NCBI GenBank assembly: GCA_019695435.1
Contig: JACTVF010000135.1
Span: 1-6,956, forward strand
Direction: 5' to 3'
DNA: 6,956 nucleotides
Source of the DNA: Methanoregulaceae archaeon
GTDB taxonomy: Archaea > Halobacteriota > Methanomicrobia > Methanomicrobiales > Methanospirillaceae
The position numbers and the translations under genes are program-made. The notes under the pieces were generated by a model, which searched no databases, was not told where the DNA came from, and was given only the letters and a program-made list of their open reading frames with translations. Positions 4,513 through 6,956 of the stretch are shown one piece after another; position 1 is the first letter of the stretch; each line of letters begins with the position of its first letter.

Positions 4513-5892
4513 ATGGTTATGACTTCCCGCTCTCCCCAAATCGTCTTCTGCACTACCTGCCGGGGCCGGGCCGAGCACATCAAGCGCACCCTTCCCGCGA
4601 ACCTGTCAAATAATCGCCAGGATTACTCGCGATTCCTGCTCCTTAACTACAACAGCCAGGACGATCTGCTGCACTATATCGTCAGCCGGCACAAGCCCGA
4701 TCTGAAATCCGGTCGCCTCATTCTGTACAGCTACCCCACCGATGGCCCGTTTCATATCGCGCACGCGAAAAATCTGGCCGCCCGCCTTGGTATCCTTGCG
4801 GGCGCCGACCTTATCGTCGCCCTCGATGCCGACAATTTTACCGGCCCGTCGTTCGACCAGTACATCTATAACCAGTTCAGTTGCGGGAGTCCGATCGGAC
4901 CCGACACGGGCATGTTCCTGTACGCAGACATCAATAAGACCAACCGGTCGCGATTCGCCCGCGGAGTGGCGGGCAGACTGGTGATCCGGTCTCAGGACTT
5001 CATTAAACTGGGCGGCTACGATGAACGCTTCGATACCTGGCGAGGCGAAGACATGGACATGAATGCGCGGCTGTGGCGATTGGGGTACGGGTCGCGCCCG
5101 ATTGATCCGGCGTATCTCGATGCCATCCGGCACAGCGCCGATGTGAGGTTCAGAGAGTATCCACACGCCCGGCAATACGAGAACGATGAAGAGGTTAAAG
5201 TTATCAACAGGGCCGAGAATACGGTCGTGAACGGCGGCAGGTTCGGTATGGGGACCGTATACAGGAACTTCGATCCAGCTCCGGTCGTGCTCGGCCCCGT
5301 TCCAACCCGCGTATTCGGCATCGGTTTGCATAAAACGGCGACCTCGTCTCTGCACAAGGCGTTCCAGACACTCGGCTTCGACAGCCTGCACTGGGGTACG
5401 GGAGAGGCGCCGTTGATCTGGAACGAAATGAGCGCGACTGGCCGGTCAAAGACCCTGGAACGGTACTATGCCCTGTCCGATTTGCCGATACCGTTGCTGT
5501 ACAGGCAACTGGATACGGCTTATCCCGGTTCAAAATTTATCCTCACAATCCGGGATGACCGGAAATGGCTGACCAGCATCGAGCGTCTCTGGGACCCAGC
5601 ATATAATCCGACCCGCTGGGAGTGGGACATCTACCCGTTTACGAACAGGATTCACACGGAACTGTACGGCACCAGGAACTTCGATCCGGATCGAATGCTG
5701 GAACGGTACCGCAGACACAACAGGGAAGTAAAAGAGTACTTCGGATCGCGCCCCGGCGACCTGCTGGTCATGGATATGGAGTCGGGAGCGGGGTGGCCGG
5801 AACTGTGCGCGTTCCTTGATAAGCCTGTACCCGCTGCCGATTATCCGGTCGAGTACCGTACCCGTAGCCTGATAGACGACCGTACAAGTTAG
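4513..5892 (+). CDS. Fused glycosyltransferase and sulfotransferase-like protein
   Basis: The 459-residue product has two enzyme domains. Residues about 8-255 look like a GT-A glycosyltransferase: VFCTTCRGRAEHIKRTLP at the start, ALDADN (103-108) as the DxD-type metal/sugar-nucleotide site, and GGYDERF...RGEDMDMNARL (167-187), the galactosyltransferase C-terminal type motif carrying the likely catalytic acids. Residues about 267-459 look like a P-loop sulfotransferase: GIGLHKTATSSL (269-280) is the 5'-phosphosulfate loop, PGSKFILTIRD (338-348) is the 3'-phosphate segment, and LLVMDMESGAGWPELCAFLDKPVP is a typical end. It could add a sugar and sulfate a glycan on virion or host surface. There is no signal peptide or membrane span. 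The start may be 4513 or 4519; an in-frame ATG at 4444 would add the repeat-encoded residues. No Shine-Dalgarno is visible. Confidence 0.8.
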   Translation: MVMTSRSPQIVFCTTCRGRAEHIKRTLPANLSNNRQDYSRFLLLNYNSQDDLLHYIVSRHKPDLKSGRLILYSYPTDGPFHIAHAKNLAARLGILAGADLIVALDADNFTGPSFDQYIYNQFSCGSPIGPDTGMFLYADINKTNRSRFARGVAGRLVIRSQDFIKLGGYDERFDTWRGEDMDMNARLWRLGYGSRPIDPAYLDAIRHSADVRFREYPHARQYENDEEVKVINRAENTVVNGGRFGMGTVYRNFDPAPVVLGPVPTRVFGIGLHKTATSSLHKAFQTLGFDSLHWGTGEAPLIWNEMSATGRSKTLERYYALSDLPIPLLYRQLDTAYPGSKFILTIRDDRKWLTSIERLWDPAYNPTRWEWDIYPFTNRIHTELYGTRNFDPDRMLERYRRHNREVKEYFGSRPGDLLVMDMESGAGWPELCAFLDKPVPAADYPVEYRTRSLIDDRTS

Positions 5893-5902
5893 GAGAAGAC
5901 GA

Positions 5903-6733
5903 ATGACCACGAACGCGAATACGAACGCGAACACGAACATGGATATCAGCAATTTCAAACTGGGCAAGAAACCGCCTCGCATCGACCCGCGCACGTTCCG
6001 TTTATCGGATATTGTGCCCAAATTCCCTCCACCTCCGTCCGCCGACTGGTATCAGGGACAGACAAGTTTCGGAATGATGCTCAACAATGTGCTTGGAGAC
6101 TGCTGCTGTGCCGCAATCGGGCACGCGGAGCAGGTCGCCACACTGAACGTGCCTGCCGGCGACGGCCCGGAAGTAACCGTGCCCGATATCGTGATCGAAA
6201 CCGTATACGAGCAGGCTTGCGGTTACGTTCCCGATAATCCTTCGACCGATCGGGGATGCGCGATCATCGATACTCTCAACTGGGTACGCCAGCATGGTCT
6301 CGGTCATCGTCCGGACCTCGGCCACCCGCATCGCCATCGCCTGTTTGCGTATGCGGACCCCGACCCTCGCGACATCGATCATATCAAGCAGGCGATCGCT
6401 ACATTCGGGATTATCGATCTGGGGTTACAGTTGCCGGTGACCGCACAATCGCAGGTCGGCGGCGTCTGGGATGTGGTCGGCAACCCGGATAGCGATCCGG
6501 CGTCCAGGCCGGGCTCCTGGGGCGGGCACTGTGTTTGCGTGGCCGCGTACGATGCGACCACGTTTACGTGCATAACATGGGGATCGCTTCAGGTGATGAC
6601 GACCTCGTTCCTGACTACGTACAGTGACGAGGCCCATTGTCTTCTGATGAATGCCTGGATGGAGCGCTATGCCCCGCTCACGCCCGCGCAACTGGCGAAT
6701 CTCGAACAGATGCTGGCGGCGCTGAACAATTAG
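5903..6733 (+). CDS. Papain/C39-like cysteine-peptidase-fold protein
   Basis: This 276-residue protein resembles an uncharacterised papain-fold family that I recall mostly from actinobacterial and phage genomes. GKKPPRIDPRTFRL (21-34) is the typical opening. LGDCCCAAIGH (64-74) is the candidate catalytic-Cys helix, with D66 before three consecutive Cys. GSWGGHCVCVAAYD (204-217) supplies the likely catalytic His209, and CITWGS (223-228) stands where papain has NSWG, so the usual Asn is replaced by Thr. Activity is plausible but unproven. There is no signal peptide. The first 13 residues are an Asn/Thr repeat. AGGAG (5891-5895) lies 7 bases before the ATG and overlaps the previous gene's stop, so the two genes are probably co-transcribed. 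It may process a phage protein or act on host peptides. Confidence 0.7.
   Translation: MTTNANTNANTNMDISNFKLGKKPPRIDPRTFRLSDIVPKFPPPPSADWYQGQTSFGMMLNNVLGDCCCAAIGHAEQVATLNVPAGDGPEVTVPDIVIETVYEQACGYVPDNPSTDRGCAIIDTLNWVRQHGLGHRPDLGHPHRHRLFAYADPDPRDIDHIKQAIATFGIIDLGLQLPVTAQSQVGGVWDVVGNPDSDPASRPGSWGGHCVCVAAYDATTFTCITWGSLQVMTTSFLTTYSDEAHCLLMNAWMERYAPLTPAQLANLEQMLAALNN
5909..5938 (+). repeat. Five 6-bp in-frame repeats encoding an Asn/Thr/Ala stretch
   Basis: The hexamers ACGAAC, GCGAAT, ACGAAC, GCGAAC and ACGAAC form a 12-bp period at the start of the papain-like gene, coding TNANTNANTN. The unit is a multiple of 3, so copy changes would only alter the length of a flexible N-terminus. The ribosome binding site at 5891-5895 supports translation through it rather than a start at the ATG at 5939. 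Confidence 0.75.
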
Positions 6734-6837
6734 CGCTGCTGCATGATAAGGTAGCGGCTGTGCACGCGGGCAGGCAGGCGCTTGATGCGTATGTGAAGAA
6801 CGGGATACGGTGCTGGACGGAATATTTGATCCGATAG
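6730..6837 (+). other. Open frame after the papain-like gene, possible displaced C-terminus or tiny gene
   Basis: Immediately after the stop at 6731-6733, the -1 frame reads a protein-like helix, LALLHDKVAAVHAGRQALDAYVKNG, and ends at a TAG at 6835-6837. It has no ATG and no Shine-Dalgarno; the best internal start is a GTG at 6760 (25 residues). It could be the lost or frameshifted end of the preceding protein, whose last residues (LANLEQMLAALNN) are also helical. It could also be a decayed gene or chance. Confidence 0.3.
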
Positions 6838-6852
6838 CAGTAGAGACTAATT

Positions 6853-6956
6853 ATGAAATGTGCTGTGTTGCTCTGGATCGTATGCTTCGAGACCGTGATC
6901 CTGTTCTGGGCATTGCGGCGGACGGCATTCTACTACAAGGCGTACCATTCTGCCTT
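6853..6956 (+). CDS. Start of a small membrane protein, cut by the window end
   Basis: Thirty-four codons are present from the ATG at 6853, and the frame is still open at the last base. After MK comes a hydrophobic stretch, CAVLLWIVCFETVILFWAL (residues 3-21), followed by RR, which suggests one membrane helix with a cytoplasmic basic end. The segment contains one Glu and two Cys. Shine-Dalgarno support is weak (TAGAGA at 6841-6846). A phage inner-membrane protein such as a spanin or holin accessory, or a generic small membrane protein, would fit; no family can be named from this piece. Confidence 0.55.
   Translation, partial: MKCAVLLWIVCFETVILFWALRRTAFYYKAYHSA

Noticed and set aside
4606..5391. 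Antisense frame of 261 codons within the glycosyltransferase gene
   Set aside because: The sense frame carries clear glycosyltransferase and sulfotransferase motifs; the antisense product shows none.
5530..6021. Antisense frame with a hydrophobic Phe/Val-rich stretch spanning two genes
   Set aside because: The hydrophobic stretch is the reverse reading of the Asn/Thr hexamer repeats; the frame crosses a well-supported gene boundary.

Overview
The window looks like a piece of an uncultivated, moderately G+C-rich tailed-phage or prophage genome. Every credible gene lies on the + strand. Genes are tightly packed with overlapping stop/start codons, and many are small and unrecognised. They sit beside genes typical of phage accessory regions: a Cro/C1-like regulator, a signal-sponge anti-defence protein, a HerA-like ATPase, a virus-type glycosyltransferase and a papain-fold protein. 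No capsid, tail, terminase, tRNA or rRNA gene is visible, so phage origin is an inference. The host cannot be named. One good and two weaker cases of a TAnnnT hexamer 5-7 nt before an ATG suggest a host that tolerates leaderless mRNAs.

Layout. Positions 1-565 hold a promoter with a dyad over its -35 box, a small helix-turn-helix protein with a glycine/arginine-rich tail, and a small overlapping unknown gene. Position 640 starts, behind a clear ribosome binding site, an 83-residue protein that I recognise as the Tad1/Acb2 hairpin family. Members of this family bind the cyclic nucleotide-type signals of Thoeris and CBASS immunity. From 908 to 2584 run six small genes of unknown function, two of them strongly and one weakly zinc-ribbon-like. 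Most are joined by ATGA/GTGA overlaps, so they should be translated as one coupled unit, probably with the sponge. A possible 13-codon leader peptide leads into the HerA/FtsK-type ATPase (2625-4355), which ends in two homologous winged-helix-like repeats.

Positions 4353-4512 are the strangest part. Four different short tandem repeats follow one another: 12 bp x2, 9 bp x2, 11 bp x3 and 8 bp x6-7. The 8-bp array runs almost up to the start of the next gene, and all three forward reading frames are open through it. That gene (4513-5892) encodes one protein with an N-terminal glycosyltransferase domain and a C-terminal sulfotransferase-like domain. The arrangement resembles a phase-variable (contingency) surface-modification locus. 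Next come a papain/C39-like protein (5903-6733), a doubtful short reading frame, and the start of a single-pass membrane protein that runs off the window.

Together the left half reads as a regulator-led early/accessory operon aimed at host defence, and the right half as DNA-handling plus surface glycan modification. These roles come from motifs and gene order only; no database search was run.
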